DNA of 33,396 nt from Chloroflexota bacterium (GTDB lineage Bacteria > Chloroflexota > Anaerolineae > Anaerolineales > Anaerolineaceae): assembly GCA_012729755.1 (NCBI GenBank), contig JAAYCN010000033.1, positions 1-33,396 of the forward strand, written 5' to 3'. Position 1 is the stretch's first letter. Every line of letters begins with the position of its first letter. This document shows positions 7,974 to 15,532 of the stretch, in pieces. The notes beneath the pieces are model-generated. The model saw nothing but the letters and a program-made list of their open reading frames with translations. It had not been told where the DNA came from and ran no database searches. The translations under genes were made by a program, and so were the position numbers.

Positions 7974-8786
7974 TCAGCCAGCGCCAAACAGTAAGATCAG
8001 GTAATAGGCCATCATCATTGCCCACATCCAGGTATCAATGCGATCCAAGACCCCGCCATGCCCGGGGATAAGGTTGCCGCTATCTTTCACGCCGGCGATT
8101 CGTTTGAGCATGCTGATGAAAACATCACCGATGGGCGTTAAACCACCGATCAGCAAGCCTAAAATTATCCCTTTATAAAAGAAAAACCCAGGCAGCCACG
8201 GCCTCAGCAGGAGGCTCAATAACAACCCGCCAACCACGCCCCCCGCCACACCCGCGGCAAAGCCTTCCCAGGTTTTTTTAGGAGAGAGCCTGAGCGACAT
8301 CTTACGGCTGCCATATTTGGTTCCAATAAAATAAGCGCACATATCGACCAGCCAGATAATCACAAAAGCAATTAATGTCCAATAAGCGCCATTGGGAAGA
8401 TGCCCGATGGAGATAAAATAGCTGCCCAGCCAACCCAGATAAACGCTGCCCGCCAGATGCAGCGCGAAGAGCAAAGCCGCCTGGCTATCCCCCTGCTCAT
8501 AGCGCAGCAAAGCCATAACCGCGTTGGCTGTTAACGCGATCATCAGCGAAAGCTCAGAATAAAAGGCGGGCAGGAACATGCGTTGGATGATAAAAATCGC
8601 CACAGTGACTAACAATAGGGGCAGAGACGAATAATAGCCCATCGTTTTAAGCAAACGATGATACTCGCGCGCACCGACCAAGATGACCGCTAAAAAGAAT
8701 AAGTCATAAACGACCCCGCCAAGGGCAATCACCGCCAGAATCAGCGGGACAAAAACTAATACGGATTTAACCCGGCTGCTCAGCAT
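7974..8786 (-). CDS. cdsA: phosphatidate cytidylyltransferase
   Basis: A 270-residue polytopic membrane enzyme that makes CDP-diacylglycerol from phosphatidate and CTP, the branch point of phospholipid synthesis. The CDS signature is near the C-terminus: SMLKRIAGVKDSGNLIPGHGG followed by the LDRID tail, with the metal-binding Asp residues. SPKKTWEGFAAG is the second conserved cytoplasmic motif. About seven or eight hydrophobic segments are visible. The gene overlaps the end of uppS by 7 nt (start 8786, uppS stop 8780), making an frr-uppS-cdsA operon, the classical order. Confidence 0.96.
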   Translation of the reverse strand: MLSSRVKSVLVFVPLILAVIALGGVVYDLFFLAVILVGAREYHRLLKTMGYYSSLPLLLVTVAIFIIQRMFLPAFYSELSLMIALTANAVMALLRYEQGDSQAALLFALHLAGSVYLGWLGSYFISIGHLPNGAYWTLIAFVIIWLVDMCAYFIGTKYGSRKMSLRLSPKKTWEGFAAGVAGGVVGGLLLSLLLRPWLPGFFFYKGIILGLLIGGLTPIGDVFISMLKRIAGVKDSGNLIPGHGGVLDRIDTWMWAMMMAYYLILLFGAG

Positions 8787-9496
8787 GACGATTTGCCCAA
8801 TCCGCCAAAGCGGCGCTCACGGTGGGTGTAGTCCTCGACGAGCGCACGGAGCGCTTCGCCATCGAAATCAGGCCAGAGCGTCGCGGGAAAAGCCCATTCA
8901 GAATAAACTGTCTGCCAGGTGAGGAAATTGCTCGTACGCAGTTCACCGGAGGTGCGGATGACCAGCTCAGGGTCGGGAACGCCCGCGGTGAACATCGCTG
9001 CGCTCATTTTTTCGACGGTCACTTCGTCGGGTTTGACGCCCTCGGCGATTAAGTTTTTGACCGCGTGGAGGATCTCATCGCGCCCGCCATAGTTAAAGGC
9101 GAAAAGCACGGTGATATCTCGATTATTTTTGGTGCGCTCAATCGCCCGCTTCACTTTCGCTTCAAGGGCGGCGCCGAGGCCCGCCAGATGGCCGATGTGG
9201 AGGAGCCGCGCGCCTTCCTTATGTAAGGCTTCGGTTTCGTTATCGATAAACTCTGAGAGCAGCAGCATCAGCCCCTTCACCTCTGCCTCAGGACGATTCC
9301 AGTTTTCGGTTGAAAAAGCGTAAAAGGTGATGTATTTAATGCCGATATCTTTGGCGGCGCGGATTACCCTGCGCAGGTTTTCGGTGCCGGCTTTATGTCC
9401 GGCCAGACGCGGCAGGCCGCGCTGTTTAGCCCAACGGCCATTGCCATCCATAATGATGGCTACATGCTGCGGAATTGGATTTTTTACGTCTGACAT
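8780..9496 (-). CDS. uppS: isoprenyl transferase (undecaprenyl diphosphate synthase)
   Basis: A cis-prenyltransferase of 238 residues that extends farnesyl diphosphate to the C55 lipid carrier used in cell-wall and polysaccharide synthesis. Family motifs are present: HVAIIMDGNGRWAKQRGL (catalytic Asp and the phosphate-binding loop), GHKAGTENLRRV, YAFSTENWNRP, FAFNYGGRDEI, and RTSGELRTSNFLTWQ with the downstream YSEWAFPATLWPDF. The last motif has L and T where many homologues have Q and L, a mild deviation. The ATG at 9496 is chosen because GGAGG lies 9 nt upstream and it starts just 4 nt after the frr stop. A longer frame running into frr is rejected. Confidence 0.96.
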   Translation of the reverse strand: MSDVKNPIPQHVAIIMDGNGRWAKQRGLPRLAGHKAGTENLRRVIRAAKDIGIKYITFYAFSTENWNRPEAEVKGLMLLLSEFIDNETEALHKEGARLLHIGHLAGLGAALEAKVKRAIERTKNNRDITVLFAFNYGGRDEILHAVKNLIAEGVKPDEVTVEKMSAAMFTAGVPDPELVIRTSGELRTSNFLTWQTVYSEWAFPATLWPDFDGEALRALVEDYTHRERRFGGLGKSSC

Positions 9497-9500
9497 GGAG

Positions 9501-10058
9501 TTAAACCTCCATGATCTCTTTTTCCTTGCGTTTGCCGACTTCATCTACCTCAGCAATCATGACGTTGAGAAGGTCCTGAAGTTCAACCTCGCCGGACCTC
9601 TGTTCGTCTTCAGAGATCAGCTTCTCCTTTTCGAAATCTTTCATGTCTTTGATCACGTCGCGGCGGATGTTGCGCATGGCTACGCGACTTTCTTCGAGGC
9701 GGTTATTGACCATCTTCATCAGATCGCGGCGACGTTCCTCGGTGAGGGGAGGCAGGTTGAGGCGAATGACTTTTCCATCGTTGTTGGGGGTGATGCCGAG
9801 GTCCGAAGCCAGAATAGCGCGTTCGATCAATTTGAGGGCAGCGTTATCAAAGGGCCTGATCATCAGCTGCCTCGCTTCGGGCACGCTGATGGTGGCCAGT
9901 TGAATCAGGGGCAGAGGGCTGCCGTAATATTCCACCTGCAGCTTCTCGATCAGCGCGGGTGAAGCGCGGCCTGTGCGAATAGCCATCAGGTCATCAGTGA
10001 GCACATCAAGCGCGCCCTGCATGCGCTGTTCAGCAACCTTTAATAAGTCCTTGATCAT
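9501..10058 (-). CDS. frr: ribosome recycling factor
   Basis: A 185-residue RRF, the factor that with EF-G splits post-termination ribosomes. Typical blocks are ALDVLTDDLMAIRTGRASPALIEKLQVEYYGSPLPLIQLATISVPEARQL split across domains I and II, then FDNAALKLIERAI, IRLNLPPLTEERRRDL and a C-terminal helix ending in KEIMEV. The ATG is preceded by GAGGAGG at 6 nt. It is first in the frr-uppS-cdsA operon. The usual partners rpsB, tsf and pyrH are not upstream. A 515-bp gap with repeats lies there instead. Confidence 0.97.
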   Translation of the reverse strand: MIKDLLKVAEQRMQGALDVLTDDLMAIRTGRASPALIEKLQVEYYGSPLPLIQLATISVPEARQLMIRPFDNAALKLIERAILASDLGITPNNDGKVIRLNLPPLTEERRRDLMKMVNNRLEESRVAMRNIRRDVIKDMKDFEKEKLISEDEQRSGEVELQDLLNVMIAEVDEVGKRKEKEIMEV

Positions 10059-10306
10059 TTTGCCTCCTCACACAACACAATGAAGCTTAAGCATAATCCA
10101 AAAACACCAAAATTTGAAGGCAAAAGAAAAGGCTGGCTGGCAGGGTAATCGTGAGTAAATGAGCGATTTGAGGTGAATAAAATACATGGCGTTCTGTTTT
10201 ATTCAATCAAGATGCGGGGTTACACAGGGGTTTTGCTATCGGCAGTCAAATTATTGTAGAGTCCATCGTGCCTTTTGGCTGACTCAAAATGAGAAGTATC
10301 AACGAG

Positions 10307-10500
10307 TGAAGAGGGTATTTTGATGTGATTACTAAACTTCATATAGCTCGCCAGCGTTGGCACCTCTTCCCGTTGCCCCCTACGAGGCTTCTGCCCAGTG
10401 GGGAGGGCTTAAAACGACAACAACCCTATTCGTCTGCCAATGTTAGCACCTCTTAGTGGCTATGTTGACCCTCTTCAGTGTGAAGACTTAATGAGGCGTT
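10307..10500 (+). repeat. dispersed intergenic repeat, copy B (rearranged)
   Basis: The 10059-10574 gap carries segments related to 5491-5625 in a different order. The tail-like TGAAGAGGGTATTTTGATGTG is at 10307-10327. A head-like GCCAGCGTTGGCACCTCTTCC with CGTTGCCCC is at about 10350-10378. A second head-like CGTCTGCCAATGTTAGCACC with TCTT is at 10431-10454. The rest of the gap (10059-10300) shows no gene. It should contain the frr promoter, which I could not place confidently. Confidence 0.45.
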
Positions 10501-10542
10501 TCCCAGCGTTAGATTTGGGCAAAGTCGACGGCGACTCGCGTG

Positions 10543-10551
10543 CTATAATAG
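10543..10551 (+). promoter_or_regulatory. extended -10 promoter for the epimerase operon
   Basis: TGCTATAAT lies 23 nt before the ATG of the epimerase gene. No convincing -35 hexamer is found at 16-18 nt, so it would act as an extended -10 promoter. A weak TTAGGAAA ribosome-binding site follows. Confidence 0.5.
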
Positions 10552-10574
10552 CTTTTGCTTAGGAAAACTAAACC

Positions 10575-11501
10575 ATGAATTATCTGATCACAGGCGGCGC
10601 AGGCTTTTTGGGTACTGCGCTTTGTAATCGATTAGCCCGTCAGGGGCATACGGTCAGAGCTTTGGATGACTGTTCTAATGGCGACCCTTCCGGCCTCGTC
10701 TCGCAGGTGAATTTCGTCAAAGGCGACGTCAATGACAAGCCGCTGCTCTGGCAACTCCTGCAGGATATCGACTGCGTGTATCACCTGGCAGCGCTGGTTT
10801 CGGTGCCTGAGTCATCTTTGTTCCCCAGCGAATATAACCGCATCAATGTCAACGGCACAGTCAACCTGATGGAAGCCATCCGGGACGCGAAGGTGAGGCG
10901 TATTGTCTTCGCCTCCTCCGGGGCGATTTATGGTCAGCTTGATCATGTTCCATACAGCGAGTCTGATGAGGTCAAGCCTGGTTCCCCCTACGCGGTGAGC
11001 AAACTCGCCGCCGAATATTACGTCAAACAAATCAGCGCTGACACGGGCGTCGAAGCTGTCATCCTGCGCATTTTCAACGCTTATGGACCCGGTCAACGCA
11101 TCCCCAATTCGCACCCTCCGATTATTGTCAACTATCTTAAACACGCGCTTACCAACGGTTCGATCGTCATTCATGGCGACGGCATGCAGACACGCGACTA
11201 TGTTTTCGTGGACGATGTCGTCAACGCGCTGGTGACTTCGGCAACCGCCAATGGGGTTGACCAGCATATTATCAACATCGGCAGCGGGGTCGAAACCAGT
11301 GTCCTTGAGCTGGTCAGGCAGGTGAGGGACGTTACCCAGCGCAAGCCTGAAGAAATTTTTAATCCGCACAAATCAGGCGGCACTCCGCGCATGGCAGCCG
11401 ATATCAGCAAAGCTTATGAGAAACTGAATTACCTGCCGATGACGCCCTTAGCGGCAGGGCTGCGCCTGACCATGGAACGCGACCCGCGCTTTAAAGTTTA
11501 G
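10575..11501 (+). CDS. NAD-dependent epimerase/dehydratase (sugar-nucleotide, GalE-like)
   Basis: An extended short-chain dehydrogenase of 308 residues. The NAD-binding motif GGAGFLG is at residues 7-13, and acidic Asp31/Asp32 after beta-2 favours NAD. HLAA follows. The catalytic set is SSG at about 114-116, with Tyr139 and Lys143 in YAVSK. Substrate-side motifs (RIFNAYGPGQR, HGDGMQTRDYVFVDDVV, NIGSG) are those of UDP-glucose/UDP-glucuronate 4-epimerase-like enzymes. The exact sugar nucleotide cannot be assigned. It begins a three-gene plus-strand run with the DNA glycosylase (2 nt away) and bactofilin. An envelope polysaccharide role is likely but inferred. Confidence 0.9.
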   Translation: MNYLITGGAGFLGTALCNRLARQGHTVRALDDCSNGDPSGLVSQVNFVKGDVNDKPLLWQLLQDIDCVYHLAALVSVPESSLFPSEYNRINVNGTVNLMEAIRDAKVRRIVFASSGAIYGQLDHVPYSESDEVKPGSPYAVSKLAAEYYVKQISADTGVEAVILRIFNAYGPGQRIPNSHPPIIVNYLKHALTNGSIVIHGDGMQTRDYVFVDDVVNALVTSATANGVDQHIINIGSGVETSVLELVRQVRDVTQRKPEEIFNPHKSGGTPRMAADISKAYEKLNYLPMTPLAAGLRLTMERDPRFKV

Positions 11502-11503
11502 CC

Positions 11504-12148
11504 ATGTCAAATTTGCTTCCCCGTGAATTCTTCGCGCGGCCGGCGACGGCAGTCGCGCCGGAATTAATTGGCGCCTGCCTTGTTCGTCAGTTTGACAGCC
11601 AACGCCTGGTCGGCGTCATCACCGAAACCGAAGCTTATCAGGGCATGGAAGATCTCGGGTGTCACGCGCATGTCGGCCTGACGCCGCGCAACGCGCCGCT
11701 CTTCGGCCCGCCAGGTCACGCCTATGTTTATTTCACCTACGGCATGCACTGGATGATGAACGCTGTTTGTGATCTCGAAGGCACCCCCAGCGCGGTACTT
11801 ATCCGCGCGGTTTATCCGCTTGAAGGGCTCGAGGCAATGTGTGAAAATCGCCCAATGTTGGCTAAGACGCCTGGTTGGCTGAACGGCCCGGCTAAATTAG
11901 CTCAGGCTTTCGCGATCACAAAACAGCAAAATCGCTCTGACATGTGCGACCCACAGTCACCAATTCTGATTGAGAGCGGTTATTCCTTCCCCAAAGAATC
12001 GGTGAAAACAACAGGCAGGATCGGCCTCGGCCAGACACCGGAGCCATGGTTTTCGATCCCCTGGCGCTGGGTAATTGGCTATGACGACGCTAAAATGCTT
12101 ATTCAAGCCGATCACAAATCACAAAATTCTTTTTCAGATACTTTATAA
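11504..12148 (+). CDS. DNA-3-methyladenine glycosylase (AAG/MPG family)
   Basis: A 214-residue protein of the alkyladenine DNA glycosylase family, which excises alkylated and deaminated purines in base excision repair. The hallmark ITETEAYQG contains the catalytic Glu. HAHVGLTPRNAPLFGPPGHAYVYFTYGMHWMMNAVC holds the base-flipping and nucleotide-binding pocket residues, and WLNGPAKLAQAF and GRIGLG follow. In the loop after ETEAY it reads GMEDLGCHAH where many relatives have a D-x-ASHA-type sequence, a small change near the active site. Start ATG lies 2 nt after the epimerase stop and has no own Shine-Dalgarno, suggesting coupling. Confidence 0.93.
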   Translation: MSNLLPREFFARPATAVAPELIGACLVRQFDSQRLVGVITETEAYQGMEDLGCHAHVGLTPRNAPLFGPPGHAYVYFTYGMHWMMNAVCDLEGTPSAVLIRAVYPLEGLEAMCENRPMLAKTPGWLNGPAKLAQAFAITKQQNRSDMCDPQSPILIESGYSFPKESVKTTGRIGLGQTPEPWFSIPWRWVIGYDDAKMLIQADHKSQNSFSDTL

Positions 12149-12165
12149 TCATTCCAAGAGGCGCC

Positions 12166-12615
12166 ATGGTATTCGGAAAAAAGAAAAACGAACCGGTCTT
12201 TTATGTTGAACCGACCTCCGACCGCATCAGCTCGGTCATCGGCCCCGGCATTAACTGGCAGGGCGACCTGCGCGGCAACGGGGGTGTGCGCATTGAAGGC
12301 ACGATGGAAGGCGAGATTGCCATCCGGGGGGTGGTGGTGATCGGCGAAACCGGCCGGGTGACCTGTAAGCAGCTTGAGGCCGAGACGGTCATTGTCGCCG
12401 GTAATTTTAAAGGCGACATTTTATGTCAGAAGCTTGAGATCCGCTCGACTGGCCGTGTCTGGGGTGATGTAGTGACCAGTTCCTTCTCAAGCGAAGATGG
12501 CGCGTTTTTACGCGGACAGATGCGAATGGAAGAAAAGGTGGAGCTTAACCTCAAACCCAAAACCGCTGAGGTTGAAGCAGGCGAAGCTCAAGCTGAGGAA
12601 CCCGCTGAGCCGTAA
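12166..12615 (+). CDS. bactofilin family polymer-forming protein
   Basis: A 149-residue bactofilin (DUF583). Residues 28-120 form the right-handed beta-helix signature of short repeated strands: GDLRGNGGVRIEGTMEGEIAIRG, then VVVIGETGRVTCKQLEAE, VIVAGNFKGDILCQKLEI and GRVWGDVVTSSFSSEDGAFLRGQ. Charged, flexible tails flank it, and the last 20 residues are Glu/Ala rich. Bactofilins polymerise without nucleotide into membrane-associated filaments that scaffold envelope enzymes. AAGAGG precedes the ATG. Its stop codon abuts the stop of convergent dtd with no bases between. Confidence 0.92.
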   Translation: MVFGKKKNEPVFYVEPTSDRISSVIGPGINWQGDLRGNGGVRIEGTMEGEIAIRGVVVIGETGRVTCKQLEAETVIVAGNFKGDILCQKLEIRSTGRVWGDVVTSSFSSEDGAFLRGQMRMEEKVELNLKPKTAEVEAGEAQAEEPAEP

Positions 12616-13065
12616 TTAATCCTTATTGGGCTGTTCAAGAATGATGGTAACCGGGCCGTCATTTTTTATTTCCACGAGCATGTCGGCGCCAAACTCGCCA
12701 GTTTCAGTATGAATGTCCAAACTCCGCAAACGCGCGGTGAAGTGTTCATAAAGCGGTATGGCTGTTTCGGGCCTGGCGGCGTCAATGAATGAGGGCCGCC
12801 TGCCGCGCCGCGTATCGGCCAGAAGGGTAAATTGGGAAACAACAATCGCCTGGCCTTTAACATCGAGCAGGCTTAAATTCATTTTGCCGTCCGCATCCGA
12901 GAAAATACGCAGGTTCGCCACTTTTTCGGCCAACTCTTCAGCGTCATGGTAGGTATCAGTGTGACCAACCCCCAAAAGAATCACCAAACCTTGCCTGATT
13001 TTGGCGACTACCTCGTGGTTGATGGCCACTGACCCTTCACTAACCCTTTGAACTACCGCGCGCAT
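12616..13065 (-). CDS. dtd: D-aminoacyl-tRNA deacylase
   Basis: A 149-residue DTD1-type enzyme that hydrolyses D-amino acids (and mischarged Gly) from tRNA. Both diagnostic motifs are present: [17 protein letters not shown] (SQFTL) and NDGPVT near the C-terminus, the latter providing the cross-subunit Gly-cisPro-type loop of the dimer (here GP in NDGPVT). The start [13 protein letters not shown] is canonical. It is a single gene convergent with the bactofilin operon. No terminator can fit between them, since the stop codons touch. Confidence 0.96.
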   Translation of the reverse strand: MRAVVQRVSEGSVAINHEVVAKIRQGLVILLGVGHTDTYHDAEELAEKVANLRIFSDADGKMNLSLLDVKGQAIVVSQFTLLADTRRGRRPSFIDAARPETAIPLYEHFTARLRSLDIHTETGEFGADMLVEIKNDGPVTIILEQPNKD

Positions 13066-13193
13066 GACTCACCTCTCATCGTTAAGTTACTCGATTTTAC
13101 CTTAAGCTTAACGCTGTTTTCACCGTTCAGGATTAGTTCAATCAACAGATTGCCCATTGAATTCATTTCTCTATTTTTTGATTTTTACACCAT

Positions 13194-13222
13194 ATGACTT
13201 AGCTGCCACTCATCGTTATAAT
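13194..13222 (+). promoter_or_regulatory. promoter of the PH-domain gene, giving a near-leaderless mRNA
   Basis: ATGACT (13194-13199) and TATAAT (13217-13222), 17 nt apart. With transcription starting 6-8 nt after the -10 box, the ATG at 13233 would have only about 3-5 nt of leader and no Shine-Dalgarno. Confidence 0.5.
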
Positions 13223-13232
13223 TAGCGCAACG

Positions 13233-14114
13233 ATGGAAACAACTTACGCCCCTGATCGGCGCAAAGGTCTGCGAGTCATTTTTTCACTGGCCGGCTTGAT
13301 CGCCCTGTTAATCATCTTTCTTATCTTTCGCAGCACAATTGAGACCGACGCGACATTTTTTCTGGTTTGGGTCGTGGCCGGCGTTTTCCTGCTGATCCCG
13401 CTCGCTTTACTGCTCTACCGCGCTTACGCGCTGATTACCACTTCATATACGCTCACGCAGAACTCGCTGGAACTGCGTTGGGGGCTGCGGCGCGAGCTCA
13501 TCCCACTTAATCAGATCGAATGGGCCAGACCGCTCTCAGATTTTCAATCCCAGCTGCCATTGCCCTGGTTTCGCTTACCCGGCAGCATTTTCACCGCACG
13601 GAACATTAAAGGCCTGGGGACGGTCCAATTCATTTCCACCGACTCAGCCAAAGTGGTCCTCGTTCACACTGAGCCGCAAACTTTTGTGATTTCCCCCAGA
13701 GATTTGACTGGTTTCGCTCAGCAATTTAATCGCTATGCCGAACTTGGTCAGCGCGACATTACCCAGGCAGTTTCAGAAACTTTAAAGAGTGTCTGGACGG
13801 AAACCTGGCGAGACCAGCACGCCAGAACACTGATCAGGGTCGGGCTGGTCATGGTTGGCGTGACATGGCTCACGGCAATTGGCGTCATGGCTGTTTTTCC
13901 GGAAATTATCTGGGTGGACCTTACCACTGTACCCTCGAGCCGTTTGATTTTGCTTGCCTTGCTTGCCAGCCTGGTCTGGTTGGGCGACCTGTGGACTGGC
14001 CTCTTTTTTTATCTGCGCGGCACGGTGATAAAGCTGCTGATCTATTGCATCTGGGGTGCGTCGATCCTCACGTCAACGATTCTGATCGCGGCTATTTTCC
14101 TGCTGGCTGTTTGA
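13233..14114 (+). CDS. PH domain-containing integral membrane protein
   Basis: A 293-residue membrane protein with four clear hydrophobic segments: about 15-33, 40-62, then a pair in the C-terminal third (about 203-225 and 237-290, the latter probably two or three helices). Between the halves lies a bacterial pleckstrin-homology-like region beginning ITTSYTLTQNSLELRWGLRRELIPLNQIEW and including GTVQFISTDSAKVVLV and FVISPRD. This is the YdbS/bPH style of fold. Function is unknown for the family. It is near leaderless, and a weak inverted repeat (CGGCTAA/TTAGCCG, 14122-14152) follows. Downstream genes are envelope related. Confidence 0.7.
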   Translation: METTYAPDRRKGLRVIFSLAGLIALLIIFLIFRSTIETDATFFLVWVVAGVFLLIPLALLLYRAYALITTSYTLTQNSLELRWGLRRELIPLNQIEWARPLSDFQSQLPLPWFRLPGSIFTARNIKGLGTVQFISTDSAKVVLVHTEPQTFVISPRDLTGFAQQFNRYAELGQRDITQAVSETLKSVWTETWRDQHARTLIRVGLVMVGVTWLTAIGVMAVFPEIIWVDLTTVPSSRLILLALLASLVWLGDLWTGLFFYLRGTVIKLLIYCIWGASILTSTILIAAIFLLAV

Positions 14115-14121
14115 GCGCTGA

Positions 14122-14152
14122 CGGCTAAAAAATCCCCCAAAAGTATTAGCCG
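14122..14152 (+). terminator. weak terminator-like inverted repeat
   Basis: CGGCTAA (14122-14128) and TTAGCCG (14146-14152) form a 7-bp stem with a long 17-nt loop, followed by GCAATTTTG. It lies between the PH-domain gene and the LCP gene promoter. Stability is modest. Confidence 0.35.
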
Positions 14153-14158
14153 GCAATT

Positions 14159-14186
14159 TTGTGAAGAGACTTCAATCTGCTATAAT
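14159..14186 (+). promoter_or_regulatory. promoter for the LCP-like / transglycosylase pair
   Basis: TTGTGA (14159-14164) and TATAAT (14181-14186) with a TGC extension, 16 nt apart. The predicted start of transcription near 14193 falls at the first in-frame ATG (14192), which decides the translation start in favour of the ATG at 14231. Confidence 0.55.
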
Positions 14187-14230
14187 TTTTTATGTTACGG
14201 TGTCTCGTTCGACCCCGTTTGTTTGTATTT

Positions 14231-15520
14231 ATGAAAATTAGCCGCACCTTACCAACTAAATTAAACAGGTGTATTGGGCTTGCGATTATTCTGGCAGTGA
14301 TTGTCTCACTCATGGTTGCCTGCGGTCAGAAAGGCAGACCTTCTTCGACAAATTCTGAAATTCCTTCAGGTCTCGCAGTGAAAACCCTCTCGACGCCATC
14401 AGCCGTTCCTTTTACAGCGACACCGACTGCCACCCCCACCTGGCCAGCGTTTAGTGCGATTGCGAACGGTCAGGTAACCCAGGTGCCACCTCAGGCGAAA
14501 CAGCTCGCGCTATCGGATGAGATTGAGGTCTGGGCACTGTTGGGGATGGACAAAGAGTCTCCTTATGTTGGGCTGACCAACGCTTTCCATCTTGTCTTGG
14601 TTAACGCGCGGCTCGCCAGGGCGGCGGTAATTTCTATCCCGGGCAACTTGTTTGTCTATCTGCCCGGAGAGGGTATGAAGCGCCTCAATTCGGCTTACGC
14701 GCTGGGCGGCTTCAACCTCGTGCGCGACGCGCTGATCTACAACTTCGGACTGCCGCTTGACCGGGTCGTACTGACTCACCCTGCTGAGTTCAAATGGTTG
14801 GTGGATGACCTGGGCGGATTAGAAGTAAGCGTGCTCACCCCCATCCGAGATGACTGTGGGGGCTTGCCGGCCGGCACGCATAGCATGGACGGCGCGAAGG
14901 CCTACTGTTATGTGGCTTATCTGGATGGCAAAGACGAGATCGATCGGGTCAGACGCCAACAACAGGTTCTGCAGCTGCTCTTTGACAAGTTAGTCCAAAA
15001 CGGCCGACTGGCAATGTTGCCGATCTTGTATGCGTCATATCAGGACAAGCTCGAGACTGATTTTTCTTTGCCTGATGTGCTCTCAAAGATACCCTTAGCT
15101 TTACGCCTCGGCGATATTGGCCGGGTCAGCTATCACGTTTTTGGATGGGATCTGGTGAGCGAATGGGAACTGCCCGACCACAGCCAGACTTCGGTGCTTC
15201 TGCCCATCCATAGCGCAGTGATTGACCTGCTTACCAATGGTGTTGCTGAGCTGAACCAGCCATTACCGATAACCGAGCTTGTGCTGACTTACGAAGCCCA
15301 GCTGACCGCCGCTGTCGGCTTGACACAAACCGCTCAACCACTTGGAACTCAACCAGCCCCTCCCCGCGCCACACCAACAAGGCCTCTCCCTACATGGATG
15401 CCGGGCATCACCCCTACACGCACCATCTGGCCAACTTCACCAGCCCAAACGCCAAGACCTTATCCGATCGAGACCAACCCACCTGTTTATCCGACCTATA
15501 ACCCTTATCCGGTTAATTGA
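14231..15520 (+). CDS. LCP-family-like lipoprotein (divergent LytR-CpsA-Psr)
   Basis: A secreted protein of 429 residues. It has a signal peptide with lipobox (VAC at Cys31, LMVACGQK), a Ser/Thr linker, an LCP-like domain (about 75-320) and a Pro/Thr/Tyr-rich wall tail. LCP proteins move anionic glycopolymers onto peptidoglycan. Recognisable blocks are WALLGMDKES, AVISIPGNLFVYLPGEG, LNSAYALGGFNL, DDLGGLEVSV and DRVRRQQQVL. The usual RSDT block (here NAFHL) and the IPRD Arg/Asp pair (here IPGN) are missing, so catalysis may be lost or altered. Start ATG 14231 is chosen over 14192, which lies at the transcription start. It has no Shine-Dalgarno. The transglycosylase gene follows 12 nt later. 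Confidence 0.8.
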   Translation: MKISRTLPTKLNRCIGLAIILAVIVSLMVACGQKGRPSSTNSEIPSGLAVKTLSTPSAVPFTATPTATPTWPAFSAIANGQVTQVPPQAKQLALSDEIEVWALLGMDKESPYVGLTNAFHLVLVNARLARAAVISIPGNLFVYLPGEGMKRLNSAYALGGFNLVRDALIYNFGLPLDRVVLTHPAEFKWLVDDLGGLEVSVLTPIRDDCGGLPAGTHSMDGAKAYCYVAYLDGKDEIDRVRRQQQVLQLLFDKLVQNGRLAMLPILYASYQDKLETDFSLPDVLSKIPLALRLGDIGRVSYHVFGWDLVSEWELPDHSQTSVLLPIHSAVIDLLTNGVAELNQPLPITELVLTYEAQLTAAVGLTQTAQPLGTQPAPPRATPTRPLPTWMPGITPTRTIWPTSPAQTPRPYPIETNPPVYPTYNPYPVN

Positions 15521-15532
15521 CAAACTAAGCGT

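Noticed and set aside
9497-9544. Longer start for uppS reading back into frr
   Set aside because: The extension overlaps frr coding sequence, has no family similarity, and the ATG at 9496 has a good ribosome-binding site and the canonical N-terminus.
14192-14230. ATG at 14192 as the LCP start
   Set aside because: It lies at the predicted transcription start of the TGCTATAAT promoter; the ATG at 14231 gives a normal lipoprotein signal.
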